From Pseudoalteromonas rubra (GTDB lineage: Bacteria; Pseudomonadota; Gammaproteobacteria; Enterobacterales; Alteromonadaceae), in contig NZ_CP045429.1 of assembly GCF_005886805.2 (NCBI RefSeq), forward strand, positions 1,706,501-1,770,500: DNA of 64,000 bases, in the 5' to 3' direction. Every line of letters begins with the position of its first letter. Position 1 is the first letter of the stretch. The position numbers and the translations under genes were made by a program. A model generated the notes under the pieces. That model was given only the letters and a program-made list of their open reading frames with translations. It made no database searches and had not been told where the DNA came from. Below are positions 15,421 to 25,337 of this stretch, piece by piece.

Positions 15421-15950
15421 GCGAAGTTTGCCGATAAGTACAGTGATAAGAACTACTTGGCGGTTTTATACTCAAGTCTCATTTACAATCGTTTATATTT
15501 TGTCTAGCTGAGCGGCTGGTCGGGCTTAACAATTAGGGAAGGTTATGCTCAAATAAGGCAAGGCAATGGTTGTTTTTATGTATCGTTGTTTAGTCTGATT
15601 GGCAGGCTTGTACTTGTTTTAGCTAAATTTGAAATTTGGCCGCATCTTAGATTATGGGAAATATAGCACTTTGGTTGTAATTTTTCCACGTGATTTTTGT
15701 TGTTTGTCAAAATTCGCTTGCATGATTGGGTACAAGTGTAAAATGATGGGACTAGATATCAATGCTATTAGAAGCGTGAGCGCTTTTTTGGCGGTGGTAT
15801 CGCAGGCTGTTTTCTGTATAAGCTCTTCACAGATTGTCAGCATGGATGCAATACACAATAAGAGGTTACACAGCGGCCGAGCCCTATGTATAGACCTGGT
15901 AGTGCATAATAAATTTAATAACATCGTGCATATTTTTCGGGAAGTAAGTG

Positions 15951-17585
15951 ATGTCTTTGTTTCATTTTGATGAGGAGTCAGGGTACGTTTCAATGAACGA
16001 ACACCCTGCAAATACCGGATTTCCGGCCAGTTCCGCGCAGCTTGTTGAAGCGCTGGAAAGCTCTCCTTATGCCGACTTTGATATCATACATGCCAATATC
16101 GGGCAGTTGTTTTCGCCGTCGGATGACAGGGAGAAGGATTCTTTAATTGTTGCGCAGGCGGTTGATGCCGAGTTGTCTATTCGGGTTGACGAAAATAACA
16201 TGATGGCTGAAGCACGCCTGACAACGGCACGCGGCGGTAAAATGGTCACCATGGATCAAGCCCGTGAAGCTCTTAAATCAGCAGGGGTTAAGCGTGGTAT
16301 CAGTAAGCAGGCCTTGGACACCTTTTTAGGTCAGCAATTTGAGCAGTCTCCGGGCAGTGTTTACAGTGGTATCGTTGCCCATGGTCAACGCGCTAAAGAT
16401 GGCACCGACGCCCGATTTGTCCGTTTGTGCATGACAGCGCAAGACAGAGTGCTGAGTCCGCAACAAAAAGATGGCGGCAAAGTTGATATGCGTGACCTGG
16501 GTGCCATCATTACGGTGAGTCCGGGCAGTCCTCTTATGAAGCGCATCCCGCCTACACCGGGTGAAGAGGGCTACTCTGTGTTTGGTGATGTGCTTGAGCC
16601 CAAGCCTGGCAAAGACTTTGCGCTGGAAGTACCCGAAGGTACTAAAATCTCGCCAGATGATCCTAATCTGCTTATTGCGGACGCCAAAGGTGTACCTGTT
16701 GCTATTCCGCGTGGGATCCGCGTTGACGATGTGTTGTGTTACGATCAGGTTGATGTCACCACAGGTCATATTGAATTTGACGGCAGTGTGATCGTCAGCG
16801 GTGATGTTAAAGATGGTATGAAAATCAAAGCGTCCGGAGATATTACCGTGATTGGGTTTGTTGAGTCTGCCCAACTTGAAAGCAATGGTGCTGTTACCGT
16901 GATGCTGGGTGTGATTGGTCGTAAGCGTGATGAAGGCGAAGATTTCAGTTGTTGTCTCAAGGCAAAGCGTACGGTTTCTATCGGTTATGCTCAATATTGT
17001 CATATAGAATCTGAACAGGATCTGCTGATTGAGCGCCAGGTTTTACATTGTGACCTCAGAGCCAAGCGAATGATCCGGGTAGGAAAAGGCGATACGCCGC
17101 GAGGTAAGTTGATCGGTGGCACAGTTTATGATGCTATGCGTATAGAAGCAGGCGAAGTAGGAGCTCCGTCGGGGACACGAACGCGGATTGCGCTGGCCCA
17201 GGACTGGCATATGCTAAAGCAAAAACAACAAGAATTTAAAGACCTCGAAAAACGCCTCACAGATAAAACCCTTGCCCTGAAACGTGCACAGATCAAAGCC
17301 CAAAAGGCGCCTGCCTCTAATAAACGCGATGCTTATCTCAGTAAGCTGGCTCAGAATGAACAACAGCTCAGTAAACATTACGCACGTAATCAAAGAAATA
17401 TGAAGCTGGTACAGCAAAAGCTGGCGCGACTATTAAAGCTTAGCCGGATTAAGGTCAATGAATTGATGCATCCGGGAATAGAGTTGACCATTGCCAGAGA
17501 CAGTAAATCGTTTTCACGGATCTATCCGCCTCACTCGGTCCTGCTGGACGAGGGTAAAATCACCCAGGAATTCGCCACTCAGTAA
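15951..17585 (+). CDS. DUF342 / FapA-family protein
   Basis: 544 residues from ATG 15951 (GGGAAG upstream). N-terminal DUF342-N region, then a beta-helix-like polymer-forming segment (for example DGSVIVSGDVKDGMKIKASG and DITVIGFVESAQLESNGAVT), then a coiled coil (about residues 420-510, rich in K/Q/E). In Vibrio, FapA of this family links flagellar assembly to the glucose PTS; in Bacillus a homologue acts in sporulation. MotY is encoded nearby, which is compatible with a motility link. Likely cytoplasmic; monocistronic. Family call is firm, role is inferred. Confidence 0.8.
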   Translation: MSLFHFDEESGYVSMNEHPANTGFPASSAQLVEALESSPYADFDIIHANIGQLFSPSDDREKDSLIVAQAVDAELSIRVDENNMMAEARLTTARGGKMVTMDQAREALKSAGVKRGISKQALDTFLGQQFEQSPGSVYSGIVAHGQRAKDGTDARFVRLCMTAQDRVLSPQQKDGGKVDMRDLGAIITVSPGSPLMKRIPPTPGEEGYSVFGDVLEPKPGKDFALEVPEGTKISPDDPNLLIADAKGVPVAIPRGIRVDDVLCYDQVDVTTGHIEFDGSVIVSGDVKDGMKIKASGDITVIGFVESAQLESNGAVTVMLGVIGRKRDEGEDFSCCLKAKRTVSIGYAQYCHIESEQDLLIERQVLHCDLRAKRMIRVGKGDTPRGKLIGGTVYDAMRIEAGEVGAPSGTRTRIALAQDWHMLKQKQQEFKDLEKRLTDKTLALKRAQIKAQKAPASNKRDAYLSKLAQNEQQLSKHYARNQRNMKLVQQKLARLLKLSRIKVNELMHPGIELTIARDSKSFSRIYPPHSVLLDEGKITQEFATQ

Positions 17586-17591
17586 CTGCGT

Positions 17592-17618
17592 CGCGATACC
17601 TCAATGTGCGGTATCGCG
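17592..17618. terminator. hairpin between convergent DUF342 gene and rnt
   Basis: CGCGATACC (17592-17600) pairs with GGTATCGCG (17610-17618) in the 50-base gap between the two gene ends. No T-run follows, so bidirectional termination is only probable. Confidence 0.5.
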
Positions 17619-17635
17619 TATCCAAGAGTAGCGAG

Positions 17636-18298
17636 CTACTCTGACCCTTCGTCGCTCTCATCTTCAACGTCTGGCAGAGGCCAGCCGCCCAAAGCCTGCC
17701 ATTTATTAACGATATGGCAGAATAGCTCAGCGGTGCGTTCGGTATCATACAGGGCTGAATGTGCCTGACTGTTGTCAAACTCAATCCCCGCAGTGCGACA
17801 GGCTTTAGCCAGTACGGTCTGACCCAGTGCCAGTCCGGCCAGTGAGGTGGTATCAAAGCTCACAAATGGGTGGAACGGGGTACGCTTGATTTTACAACGT
17901 TCAATGGCTGCGTTTAAAAAGCCATGGTCAAACGCCGCATTGTGCGCGACCACCACAGAGCGCTGGCATCCAGCGGCTTTTTGGGCTTTACGTACCGCTT
18001 TACAGATCTCTTTGATGGCTTCTTCCTCATCAACCGCGCCTCGGAGCGCACTGAAGGGATCAATGCCATTAAACTCAATCGCCGACTGCTCGATATTGGC
18101 ACCTTCAAATGGCGCCACATGAAAGTGTACCGTGTGGTCTAGGCTGAGCAGGCCCTGTTCATCCATCTTGAGCATGCTGACAGCAATTTCCAGCAGTGCG
18201 TCGGTGTCTTTATTAAAGCCTGCGGTTTCTACGTCAATGACGACTGGAAAGAAGCCGCGGAAGCGCTTTGCGAATAGGGTTTGCTCTTGTTCTGCCAT
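17636..18298 (-). CDS. rnt: ribonuclease T
   Basis: 220 residues, nearly collinear with E. coli RNase [19 protein letters not shown] holds the first Asp/Glu of the DEDDh site, [12 protein letters not shown] the second Asp, and [15 protein letters not shown] the catalytic His and last Asp. It is a dimeric 3'-5' exonuclease that finishes tRNA and 5S/23S rRNA 3' ends. It ends in an acidic tail ([11 protein letters not shown]) longer than in E. coli. Divergent from motY. Confidence 0.95.
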   Translation of the reverse strand: MAEQEQTLFAKRFRGFFPVVIDVETAGFNKDTDALLEIAVSMLKMDEQGLLSLDHTVHFHVAPFEGANIEQSAIEFNGIDPFSALRGAVDEEEAIKEICKAVRKAQKAAGCQRSVVVAHNAAFDHGFLNAAIERCKIKRTPFHPFVSFDTTSLAGLALGQTVLAKACRTAGIEFDNSQAHSALYDTERTAELFCHIVNKWQALGGWPLPDVEDESDEGSE

Positions 18299-18551
18299 AA
18301 TCTGCTTGGTTTACTAAATTGAGCGGCCTATTATACTGATCAGAGATAAAGATGCGAATTTAGTGGCGTGCTTCCTGCACACAGAGCAAGGTAGATGTGA
18401 AGAGATGCAGGCGTCAGAACTTTGCCGTCAAAATCCGCTTTTAAAGGCATGATTATTGCTTTAACTATCGGTGAGGCGTTACCTGATGATTACGATGGCC
18501 AATCAATCAGTTCGTCCAGTTCGATATTTTTGTTTAAAGCGGAGTAAGAGC

Positions 18552-19427
18552 GTGAAGTTTAAAGCGAACCTGATTATTGCTACCACACTGAGTATCCTGA
18601 CACTTCAGGCGCACGGTGCAATGCGGCAATACTCTGCCACAGCAGACAGCTCCCAATGGTTTGTTGACAGGACAACGCGGTTGTCTTGTGCCTTGTCACA
18701 TGAAGTCCCTTATTATGGTGAAGCGATATTCCTGGCTACGGCGAGTAAAAACAAAGATCTTACCTTTAATCTGGATATGGTGGTCAGGCCCGAGAGTTAC
18801 GATTTTGCAGGTCTGGAGTCGGTGCCACCGGCGTGGCGAGCCGGAATGCCAGCCAGAGTCATGGGCCAGATGAAGCTGTTGAAGAAATTTGATGGGGAAC
18901 TCACCAATGCCATTAGCTGGGAGATGCTGACTGAGTTAGAGAAGGGCTATTATCCTACTTTTTATTATCAGGACTGGCAAAACCAGCATGATCAGATCTC
19001 TGTAGCACTTTCGTCAGTGAACTTTAAAAATGCCTATTGGGAATTTTTGCAGTGTCGCGATAATTTGCTGCCCTACAGCTTTGAAGACATCGCATTTACG
19101 GTGATGAACTACAAGTTCAACAGCAGTGAGCTGACCAAGTCATCACGAAAACGTTTGGATATGATCGGAGAATATCTGAATAACGACCCGCAAATTGAAT
19201 CCATTTACATTTCGGCGTACACGGATAGCTATGGTGGCCGCTCGGTTAATATGGCTATGTCGAAAAAACGGGCTGAGGCGATAAAAACTTACATGGCGTC
19301 AAAAGGCATACCCGAAGATAAAATTGTCACTGATGGATTTGGCGAAAAGCGTCACGTTGCACCAAACGACACGCCGATTGGTCGGGATAAAAACCGTCGG
19401 GTCATTATTCAGATCTCGAAACCGTAA
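18552..19427 (+). CDS. motY: MotY, sodium-driven flagellar motor T-ring protein
   Basis: GTG 18552 is preferred over the longer frame from 18471: GGAG lies 7 bases upstream and a signal peptide follows at once (KFKANLIIATTLSILTLQAHG). The 291-residue protein matches Vibrio MotY through ELEKGYYPTFYYQDWQ and YSFEDIAFTVMNY, and has a C-terminal OmpA-like peptidoglycan-binding domain ending PIGRDKNRRVII. MotY joins MotX in the T ring that holds PomA/PomB stators of Na+-driven polar flagella. It supports a marine, polar-flagellated host. Confidence 0.93.
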   Translation: MKFKANLIIATTLSILTLQAHGAMRQYSATADSSQWFVDRTTRLSCALSHEVPYYGEAIFLATASKNKDLTFNLDMVVRPESYDFAGLESVPPAWRAGMPARVMGQMKLLKKFDGELTNAISWEMLTELEKGYYPTFYYQDWQNQHDQISVALSSVNFKNAYWEFLQCRDNLLPYSFEDIAFTVMNYKFNSSELTKSSRKRLDMIGEYLNNDPQIESIYISAYTDSYGGRSVNMAMSKKRAEAIKTYMASKGIPEDKIVTDGFGEKRHVAPNDTPIGRDKNRRVIIQISKP

Positions 19428-19476
19428 CAGCCAGGCGCGCTTTTCAGGCGCGCCGCTGCAAAGTGGCAGTTTCGGG

Positions 19477-21462
19477 TTAGATCTTATTCCTGATTAAGTC
19501 CCGGACCACAAAGCGGGCAGGGTGCAATGCCTGATTGATCCGCTCGCTAAACGGGCGGGGCTCGTCACACAGCGTCGCAACCAGGTGCTCTGTCACTAAA
19601 GGGGCGCTGCATAGTCCTCTGGCACCAAACCCGGTCACCACATGTAATCCCTCATGAGGCTCAGTTAACGGCTCAAAGTCATCGTGTTTGCCCCGGCGCA
19701 GGTTTGCAAACGCACTGCACAGGCTGTCAGGATCCGGCACCTGGCCTACCATCGGAAAGTGGTCGTTAAAACAGCAACGTACAGCTGCTTTTGCACCTGT
19801 GATTTCCCCAAGGCTTTGATCAAACTCAGTATCTGCATAAAAGCCCTGTAACTGAGCGCGGTTGGTCAGGTTATCCTGCTCGGTCACTTCTCGGCCTTTA
19901 CTGTATTTTTCAAAGGTCGCACCCATGCAATGTTCACCCGCTATACTGGGCGTAAAGTACCCTTTATGGCATAACACGGTAGTGAGTTTGGAGGAGGCTT
20001 CCCCAGCCTGGATATGTGAAACCTGGCCGCGCACACCGTGCAGCCCTAAGTGCTGAGTTTGTGCGAACATATCACTGTGTTCACCACCACAGACGAAGAC
20101 ATCTGAAAACGGGCCTTGCCACTGCTTGTTGATTTGTAAATACCAGCCATCCTCACGCTTTTCTAGCGCGCTGACATCTGTATTAAAGTGTTGCTGGCTT
20201 TGACACTTGGACTGGGCTGCATTAAAAACTGCTGCTGTGAGCTGAGGTGGACTTACCCAGCCTGCCTGTTCAATAAAGAGTCCCTCGAACGGAGTATCAA
20301 TATTAGCCAGCGCTTGCGCTTCTGCCACAGAGACCGGACGTATCAGAGATTTGGGAAATAAGTCACTGGCGGCGATTTTTTGATGCTGTGTGCGCTTACC
20401 ATCCGTCACACTTTGCAAGAGTACGCCACACCAGTCGTGGTCATAGTCAAAACCCAATGCTTCAATGTGTTGATAAAAGCGGCGCGCGTATAAAAAGCTC
20501 AACCCATACAACTCGCTGGTGGTGCTGTACTGGGCTTGCAGGTTGGGGTACACGGCACCCTGACGATTATGCGATGCGCCGCTGGCCAGCGTATCATCTT
20601 TGCAGAATAAAGTTGTGTTGATATCACGTTTGGCAAGATGGTAGCTCAAACAGGCTGAGCTTATGCCGCCGCCTATGATAGCAACTTTGTGTAGTGTACG
20701 CGGTGAATGACGGTAATATTGTGGGTTAGTTGCTTGCGTGTTGGCTGCCTCAAACTGACCAATTACCATTTCCCGCTTACGACCGTAGCCTTTCACTTTT
20801 TGGCAGTTGAAGCCTGCCTGCTGTAAGCCTCTGCGGACAAAACCCGCTGCGGTGAAAGTGGCAAATGTGGCGTTGTCTCGGCTCAGAGCCGCCATGGCAT
20901 CAAACAGGGATTGTTGCCACATGTCCGGGTTTTTACTCGGAGCAAAGCCGTCCAGGTACCAGGCATCAACCAGGCCCTGTGGCCCATAAGAAAGTTTCGG
21001 CAAGGAATCGTGCACATCGCCAAACCACAGATCCAGGATCACCTGCCCATCATCAAATTCAAGACGATGACAGCCTTCAACGGCATCTGGGTATTGGGCG
21101 CAGAGTTGTTCGGCTTGTTCTGACAGATCCGGCCATGCTTTTAAGGCTTGTCTTAAATCTTCAATCTTAATCGGGTATTTTTCGAATGAAATAAAATAAA
21201 GACGCTGAACGTTACGCTGTGTTTTTAGTCGTTGAAATTGAGCCCAGGTATTAAGAAAATTCAGGCCGGTGCCAAATCCGGTTTCTGCAACCACAAAGTG
21301 GCTGCGGTCATGGCTCAGTAAACGGGTATTGAGCTTATTTTGCGAATAAAAAACATAGTCGGACTCAGCCTGGCCATCATCATTTGAAAAGTAGACATCG
21401 TCAAAGCTGTCTGCGACTGGTGTTCCTGCGTCGTTAAAGTGTATCTGGGCGTTGCGTATCAT
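19477..21462 (-). CDS. mnmC: MnmC, bifunctional tRNA mnm5s2U34 biosynthesis enzyme
   Basis: 661 residues, two domains. N-terminal SAM methyltransferase (about 1-240) with FVVAETGFGTGLNFLNTW and YLDGFAPSKNPDMW; C-terminal FAD oxidoreductase beginning at the Rossmann motif VAIIGGGISSACLSYHLA near residue 262. The FAD part turns cmnm5(s2)U34 into nm5(s2)U and the MTase part methylates it to mnm5(s2)U in wobble position 34 of tRNAs for Lys, Glu and Gln. Divergent from fabB, as in E. coli. Confidence 0.95.
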   Translation of the reverse strand: MIRNAQIHFNDAGTPVADSFDDVYFSNDDGQAESDYVFYSQNKLNTRLLSHDRSHFVVAETGFGTGLNFLNTWAQFQRLKTQRNVQRLYFISFEKYPIKIEDLRQALKAWPDLSEQAEQLCAQYPDAVEGCHRLEFDDGQVILDLWFGDVHDSLPKLSYGPQGLVDAWYLDGFAPSKNPDMWQQSLFDAMAALSRDNATFATFTAAGFVRRGLQQAGFNCQKVKGYGRKREMVIGQFEAANTQATNPQYYRHSPRTLHKVAIIGGGISSACLSYHLAKRDINTTLFCKDDTLASGASHNRQGAVYPNLQAQYSTTSELYGLSFLYARRFYQHIEALGFDYDHDWCGVLLQSVTDGKRTQHQKIAASDLFPKSLIRPVSVAEAQALANIDTPFEGLFIEQAGWVSPPQLTAAVFNAAQSKCQSQQHFNTDVSALEKREDGWYLQINKQWQGPFSDVFVCGGEHSDMFAQTQHLGLHGVRGQVSHIQAGEASSKLTTVLCHKGYFTPSIAGEHCMGATFEKYSKGREVTEQDNLTNRAQLQGFYADTEFDQSLGEITGAKAAVRCCFNDHFPMVGQVPDPDSLCSAFANLRRGKHDDFEPLTEPHEGLHVVTGFGARGLCSAPLVTEHLVATLCDEPRPFSERINQALHPARFVVRDLIRNKI

Positions 21463-21550
21463 AGTGTGTATAAAAGTTCGCTACTAAATTGGTGTCTATT
21501 TTACGGATTTTATTTGCGTTCGTCCGTTGCATTTTAACAAATATCAGTTC

Positions 21551-21568
21551 AGAGTACGTGTGTACGCT
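21551..21568 (+). promoter_or_regulatory. FabR-like operator upstream of fabB
   Basis: AGAGTAC-GTGT-GTACGCT is an imperfect palindrome close to the E. coli FabR site (AGCGTACACGTGTTCGCT as I recall it; 14 of 18 positions agree). It stands about 75 bases before the fabB start, with a possible -10 (TAGAAT) at 21602-21607. FabR represses unsaturated fatty acid synthesis genes. Confidence 0.5.
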
Positions 21569-21642
21569 GGAAAGCTGACCACTTGGTGCCTGGTTTCAGC
21601 GTAGAATACGCGTAAATTTAAAAAGTCCTAAGGGAATTACCC

Positions 21643-22857
21643 ATGAGAAGAGCCGTTATTACGGGTATCGGTGTAGTGTCAAGCATCGGTAACAACAAGC
21701 AAGAAGTACTAGAGTCTTTGAAAGCGGGTAAAAGTGGTATCGCTTTTAACCAAGAGTTCGCAGACGTAAATCTGCGCAGCCAGGTATCAGGCAAGCTGGA
21801 TATTGACGTGAAGTCTCTGGTTGACCGTAAAGCACATCGCTTTATGGGCGACGCAGCTGCATTTTCTTATATTTCAATGGCACAGGCGATTGAAGATTCA
21901 GGTTTGGCACCTGAGCAAGTTTCACATGAGCGTACTGGTCTGATCGTTGGTTCAGGTGGTGGTTCATCTAAATATCAGGTTGAAGCCGCGGACATTCTGC
22001 GTGAGAAAGGCGTAAAGCGTGTAGGTCCTTACATGGTACCGCGCACGATGGCAAGTACAGCTTCAGCTTGTCTGGCAACACCTTTTAAAATCAAAGGTGT
22101 AAACTATTCAATTAGTTCTGCCTGTGCGACTTCCGCACATTGTATCGGCAACGCTGTTGAGCAGATCCAACTGGGCAAGCAGGACGTGATCTTTGCTGGT
22201 GGTGGTGAGGAGCTACACTGGACTCTGGCAATGGAATTCGACGCTATGGGTGCCTTGTCAACCAAGTACAATGAAGCGCCAGAAACGGCTTCTCGTACAT
22301 ATGATGCAAACCGTGATGGTTTCGTTATCTCTGGCGGTGGCGGTATTGTGGTCGTTGAAGAGCTTGAGCATGCACTGGCACGTGGCGCACACATCTATGC
22401 AGAGATTGTAGGATACGGTGCGACGTCTGATGGTTATGACATGGTTGCGCCGTCTGGTGAAGGTGCTGTGAGATGTATGAAGCAGGCGATGCAAGATCTC
22501 GACGGCCCAATCGATTACCTGAACACACATGGTACGTCTACACCAGTTGGTGATGTGAAAGAGCTGGGTGCTATTCAGGAATTATTTGGTGATAATTCCC
22601 CTGCGATTAGTGCAACTAAAGCAATGACAGGTCACGCATTGGGTGCTGCAGGCGTTCACGAAGCTATCTACTCATTGCTGATGCTGGAAAACAACTTCAT
22701 CGCACCGTCTATCAACATTGACGAGCTGGATGAGCAGGCACAAGGTCTGGATATTGTCACTGAAATGCGTGAGCAAGAACTGAATACTGTGATGTCGAAC
22801 AGTTTTGGTTTTGGTGGTACTAACGCGACCTTGGTTATGCAAAAGTATAAAGCTTAA
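21643..22857 (+). CDS. fabB: 3-oxoacyl-ACP synthase I
   Basis: 404 residues, typical KAS I. Catalytic Cys161 in [10 protein letters not shown], His in [13 protein letters not shown] (about 297) and TGHALGAAG (about 332). It condenses malonyl-ACP with acyl-ACP, and is needed for elongation of the unsaturated chain at C10. Codon use is that of a highly expressed gene. AAGGGA precedes the ATG. Ends in a strong bidirectional terminator. Confidence 0.96.
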   Translation: MRRAVITGIGVVSSIGNNKQEVLESLKAGKSGIAFNQEFADVNLRSQVSGKLDIDVKSLVDRKAHRFMGDAAAFSYISMAQAIEDSGLAPEQVSHERTGLIVGSGGGSSKYQVEAADILREKGVKRVGPYMVPRTMASTASACLATPFKIKGVNYSISSACATSAHCIGNAVEQIQLGKQDVIFAGGGEELHWTLAMEFDAMGALSTKYNEAPETASRTYDANRDGFVISGGGGIVVVEELEHALARGAHIYAEIVGYGATSDGYDMVAPSGEGAVRCMKQAMQDLDGPIDYLNTHGTSTPVGDVKELGAIQELFGDNSPAISATKAMTGHALGAAGVHEAIYSLLMLENNFIAPSINIDELDEQAQGLDIVTEMREQELNTVMSNSFGFGGTNATLVMQKYKA

Positions 22858-22883
22858 TGGCCTTTGCCATTGAGGAATAAAAA

Positions 22884-22901
22884 AACCGCCGAAAGGCGGT
22901 T
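22884..22901. terminator. bidirectional terminator fabB/smpB
   Basis: AACCGCC-GAAA-GGCGGTT with A-run before and T7 after; serves fabB (plus) and smpB (minus). Confidence 0.9.
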
Positions 22902-22919
22902 TTTTTATGTGTCTTGATA

Positions 22920-23399
22920 TTAGGCTTTATGTTTCATCAGGCGTTCTTTATCACGAGACCAGTCTCTGTCTTTGATGTCGGCTCGTTTATCATGCATTTT
23001 CTTACCTTTGGCAAGGTGGAACTCAAGTTTCACCCAGCACTTCTTCCAGTACATGGCAGTGGCGACTAATGAGAAGCCATCACGCTCGGTTGCACCGATC
23101 AGCCGGTCTATTTCGCGCTTTTTAAGTAGCAACTTACGGTAGCGCATTGGATCGCATATAACATGTGTGGATGCGCTATTAAGTGGTTGGATCTGACTGG
23201 CAAGCAGGTAGGCTTCGCCGTCTTTCAGGTGAATATAAGTATCTGTGATATTGACCTTGCCAGAGCGAATGCTTTTAACTTCCCACCCCTGAAGCTCAAT
23301 ACCCGCTTCGAACTTGTCGTGTAAAAAATACTCATGACGCGCCTTTTTATTTAGCGCTATGGTATTGCTATTTGATTTGTTTGGTTTTTTCTTTGCCAT
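22920..23399 (-). CDS. smpB: SsrA-binding protein SmpB
   Basis: 159 residues with the SmpB signature: [25 protein letters not shown], then [13 protein letters not shown], and the basic C-terminal tail [15 protein letters not shown] that enters the empty mRNA channel. It binds tmRNA (15007-15363 in this window) and delivers it to stalled ribosomes. Convergent with fabB, divergent from ratA. Confidence 0.97.
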   Translation of the reverse strand: MAKKKPNKSNSNTIALNKKARHEYFLHDKFEAGIELQGWEVKSIRSGKVNITDTYIHLKDGEAYLLASQIQPLNSASTHVICDPMRYRKLLLKKREIDRLIGATERDGFSLVATAMYWKKCWVKLEFHLAKGKKMHDKRADIKDRDWSRDKERLMKHKA

Positions 23400-23528
23400 A
23401 ATGGCTTAGTCTACCTTGTATATCGGCGCGGATCAAAAATTGTGGCTATTTTCGCGCAGTCGCCTGTCACAAACAAGATAAATCTTGAAAACCTTGGTAA
23501 AATCGCCTTGTTAGAGTTTGGAGAGCGT

Positions 23529-23966
23529 ATGCCACAAGTAGAAAAAAGTGCGTTAGTGATGTACAGCACACAAGAGATGTTTAACTTGGTCAATGATGTT
23601 GACGCTTATCCCGCTTTTTTGCCGCATTGTTCCGGGGCGCGGGTGATAGATACTTCAGATCAGGGTATGACTGCAAGCCTTGAAATCTCTAAGGCTGGTT
23701 TGACAAAATGGTTTACGACTAAGAATCAGTACGAAGGTAACCGGGTTAGAATGCAGCTCGTTGATGGTCCGTTTAAATCATTGCACGGATATTGGGAGTT
23801 TGTCGAATTGGATGAGCAGGCGTGTAAAGTCTGTTTAAAGCTAGAGTTTGAATTTGCTAATAAGCTAGTTGAGCTGGCATTTGGCCGTATCTTTAATGAA
23901 GTGGCAAAGAACATGGTCTCTGCCTTTACACAGCGAGCCAAAATTGTATACGGAGTACGCTCATGA
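23529..23966 (+). CDS. ratA: RatA/Coq10-like START-domain protein
   Basis: 145 residues from ATG 23529, chosen for GGAG 8 bases upstream and the family start (MPQVEKSALV); the frame is open to 23442. START-like ubiquinone-binding fold: MYSTQEMFNLVNDVDAYPAFLP and GPFKSLHGYWEF. In E. coli RatA was reported to inhibit 70S assembly; homologues act as quinone chaperones. Overlaps the next gene by 4 bases (ATGA). Confidence 0.88.
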   Translation: MPQVEKSALVMYSTQEMFNLVNDVDAYPAFLPHCSGARVIDTSDQGMTASLEISKAGLTKWFTTKNQYEGNRVRMQLVDGPFKSLHGYWEFVELDEQACKVCLKLEFEFANKLVELAFGRIFNEVAKNMVSAFTQRAKIVYGVRS

Positions 23967-24286
23967 TCCAGGTTGAAGTGGTATTTGCGTTGCCCGATAA
24001 GGCCACTACGCTCAGTGTCGACGTTGCAGAGGGAACCTCGGTGGAACAAGTGGTTTTACAAAGTGGTATTTTGGAACGATGCCCTGAAATTGACCCGACG
24101 AACCTGAGCCTGGGTGTGTGGAACAGAACGGTTAAGCTGAATCATGTGGTACGAGCTGGCGATCGGATTGAGGTATATCGCCCACTTATCGCCGATCCAA
24201 AAGAAGCGCGCCGTCGTCGGGCTGAAAAAGCCAAAGAAGAAGGGCGTGCCAATAAAATCACTGGTGGACGCCCATTATCTAATTAG
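23963..24286 (+). CDS. rnfH: RnfH family ubiquitin-like protein
   Basis: 107 residues. N-terminal two thirds is a ubiquitin-like beta-grasp domain (MIQVEVVFALPDKATTLSVDV... GDRIEVYRPLIADPKEARR), followed by a basic tail KEARRRRAEKAKEEGR. Translationally coupled to ratA, the classical pair (formerly ratB). Its molecular job is not well established. Confidence 0.9.
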   Translation: MIQVEVVFALPDKATTLSVDVAEGTSVEQVVLQSGILERCPEIDPTNLSLGVWNRTVKLNHVVRAGDRIEVYRPLIADPKEARRRRAEKAKEEGRANKITGGRPLSN

Positions 24287-24332
24287 CAGTTAAAGTTCAG
24301 GCCGCTGTGCTGACGCGCATGGCCTGATTGCG

Positions 24333-24785
24333 TTACTTGTCTTCGTCCTTAGGGCTATCTTGCTCGTAAGCCGCTTTCTCATCTGCTAAATCTTGTTTTA
24401 GCTTACGGATCTTCAACCCCAGCTCCTGACCTCGGTGTCTAGCGTAATAGGTACAGCCAATAAACATACAGGTGGCAAAAAAGAGCTCAAGTAAAATCAG
24501 CAGCATTTCCTGCGGAGACACCCAAAGTAGCGTCAGTCCATGTGTGAAGTAGATCAACACAATGAAGTTGGCCCAGGCATAGGTATACGGCTTATCCTGA
24601 ATAATGCCTTTAAGTGGCAACAACAGGGGTAAAATATATACCGCAAACACGAAACCTGTGCTGTAGCCCTCACGGGGTGCCAACACAAATAACCATAAAG
24701 GCATAAGAATTAACAAGCCCACGTAGCCAATAAGGGCTGAGGCCTGAAAGCGTTTTGTGACGGTTTTTTTAGGGATCTGACTCAT
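24333..24785 (-). CDS. DUF2069 inner-membrane protein
   Basis: 150 residues with four hydrophobic segments (roughly 17-35, 43-58, 70-87, 93-112) and a charged C-terminal tail (KIRKLKQDLADEKAAYE). Matches DUF2069, whose genes usually follow wrbA in gammaproteobacteria, as here: its ATG overlaps the wrbA stop. Function unknown. Confidence 0.8.
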   Translation of the reverse strand: MSQIPKKTVTKRFQASALIGYVGLLILMPLWLFVLAPREGYSTGFVFAVYILPLLLPLKGIIQDKPYTYAWANFIVLIYFTHGLTLLWVSPQEMLLILLELFFATCMFIGCTYYARHRGQELGLKIRKLKQDLADEKAAYEQDSPKDEDK

Positions 24786-25333
24786 GATAATTTATTGCTA
24801 ATGGTATACAGTCGCTTTGCAAGTGCACGGCAGATTTTTATCTCTGTATCGCTTAACTCACAGCTGTTGTCCATGCCTGCCACATGGGTTGCGCCATAAG
24901 GTGTACCACCACTGGTGGTAGAGAGTAGTTCAGGTACATCATAGGGTACACCCATCAGCAGCATACCGTGGTGTAACAGCGGCAAAGACAGATTAAGCAG
25001 GGTCGCTTCGTTGCCCCCATGCATACTGCTGGACGAGGAGAAAACACATGCCGGTTTGTCGATAAGCTGGCCTTTGAGCCAAATATCACTGGTCGTTTCC
25101 CAGAATGTTTTGGCTTGCGACGCCATCATGCCAAAGCGTGTGGGCGTGCCAAATGCGAGCGCATCGCAGTCAATGAGATCTTGCTTTGATACCACAATGT
25201 CATGGGCTTCTCTCGCAACAAAGGTACGAAGTCTGACTTGGGCGCCGTGAAACTCCAGTGTTTCTGCAATTTCATGTGCCATTGCTGCAACCGAGCCATG
25301 GCTTGAATGATATAAAACTAAGATCTCAGGCAT
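24782..25333 (-). CDS. wrbA: WrbA-like NAD(P)H:quinone oxidoreductase / flavodoxin
   Basis: 183 residues from ATG 25333, which begins the flavodoxin fold at once (PEILVLYHSSHGSVAAMAHEIA, the FMN phosphate loop). FGTPTRFGMMASQAKTFWE and FSSSSSMHGGNEATL are typical of the WrbA family. It reduces quinones by two electrons. Second gene of an arsC-wrbA-DUF2069 operon, starting 4 bases past the arsC stop. Confidence 0.85.
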   Translation of the reverse strand: MPEILVLYHSSHGSVAAMAHEIAETLEFHGAQVRLRTFVAREAHDIVVSKQDLIDCDALAFGTPTRFGMMASQAKTFWETTSDIWLKGQLIDKPACVFSSSSSMHGGNEATLLNLSLPLLHHGMLLMGVPYDVPELLSTTSGGTPYGATHVAGMDNSCELSDTEIKICRALAKRLYTISNKLS

Positions 25334-25337
25334 AGGT

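Noticed and set aside
15629..16011. Overlapping open frames of 113 (plus) and 119 (minus) codons between ssrA and the DUF342 gene
   Set aside because: Cys-rich, low-quality sequences without RBS that run into the start of the real gene.
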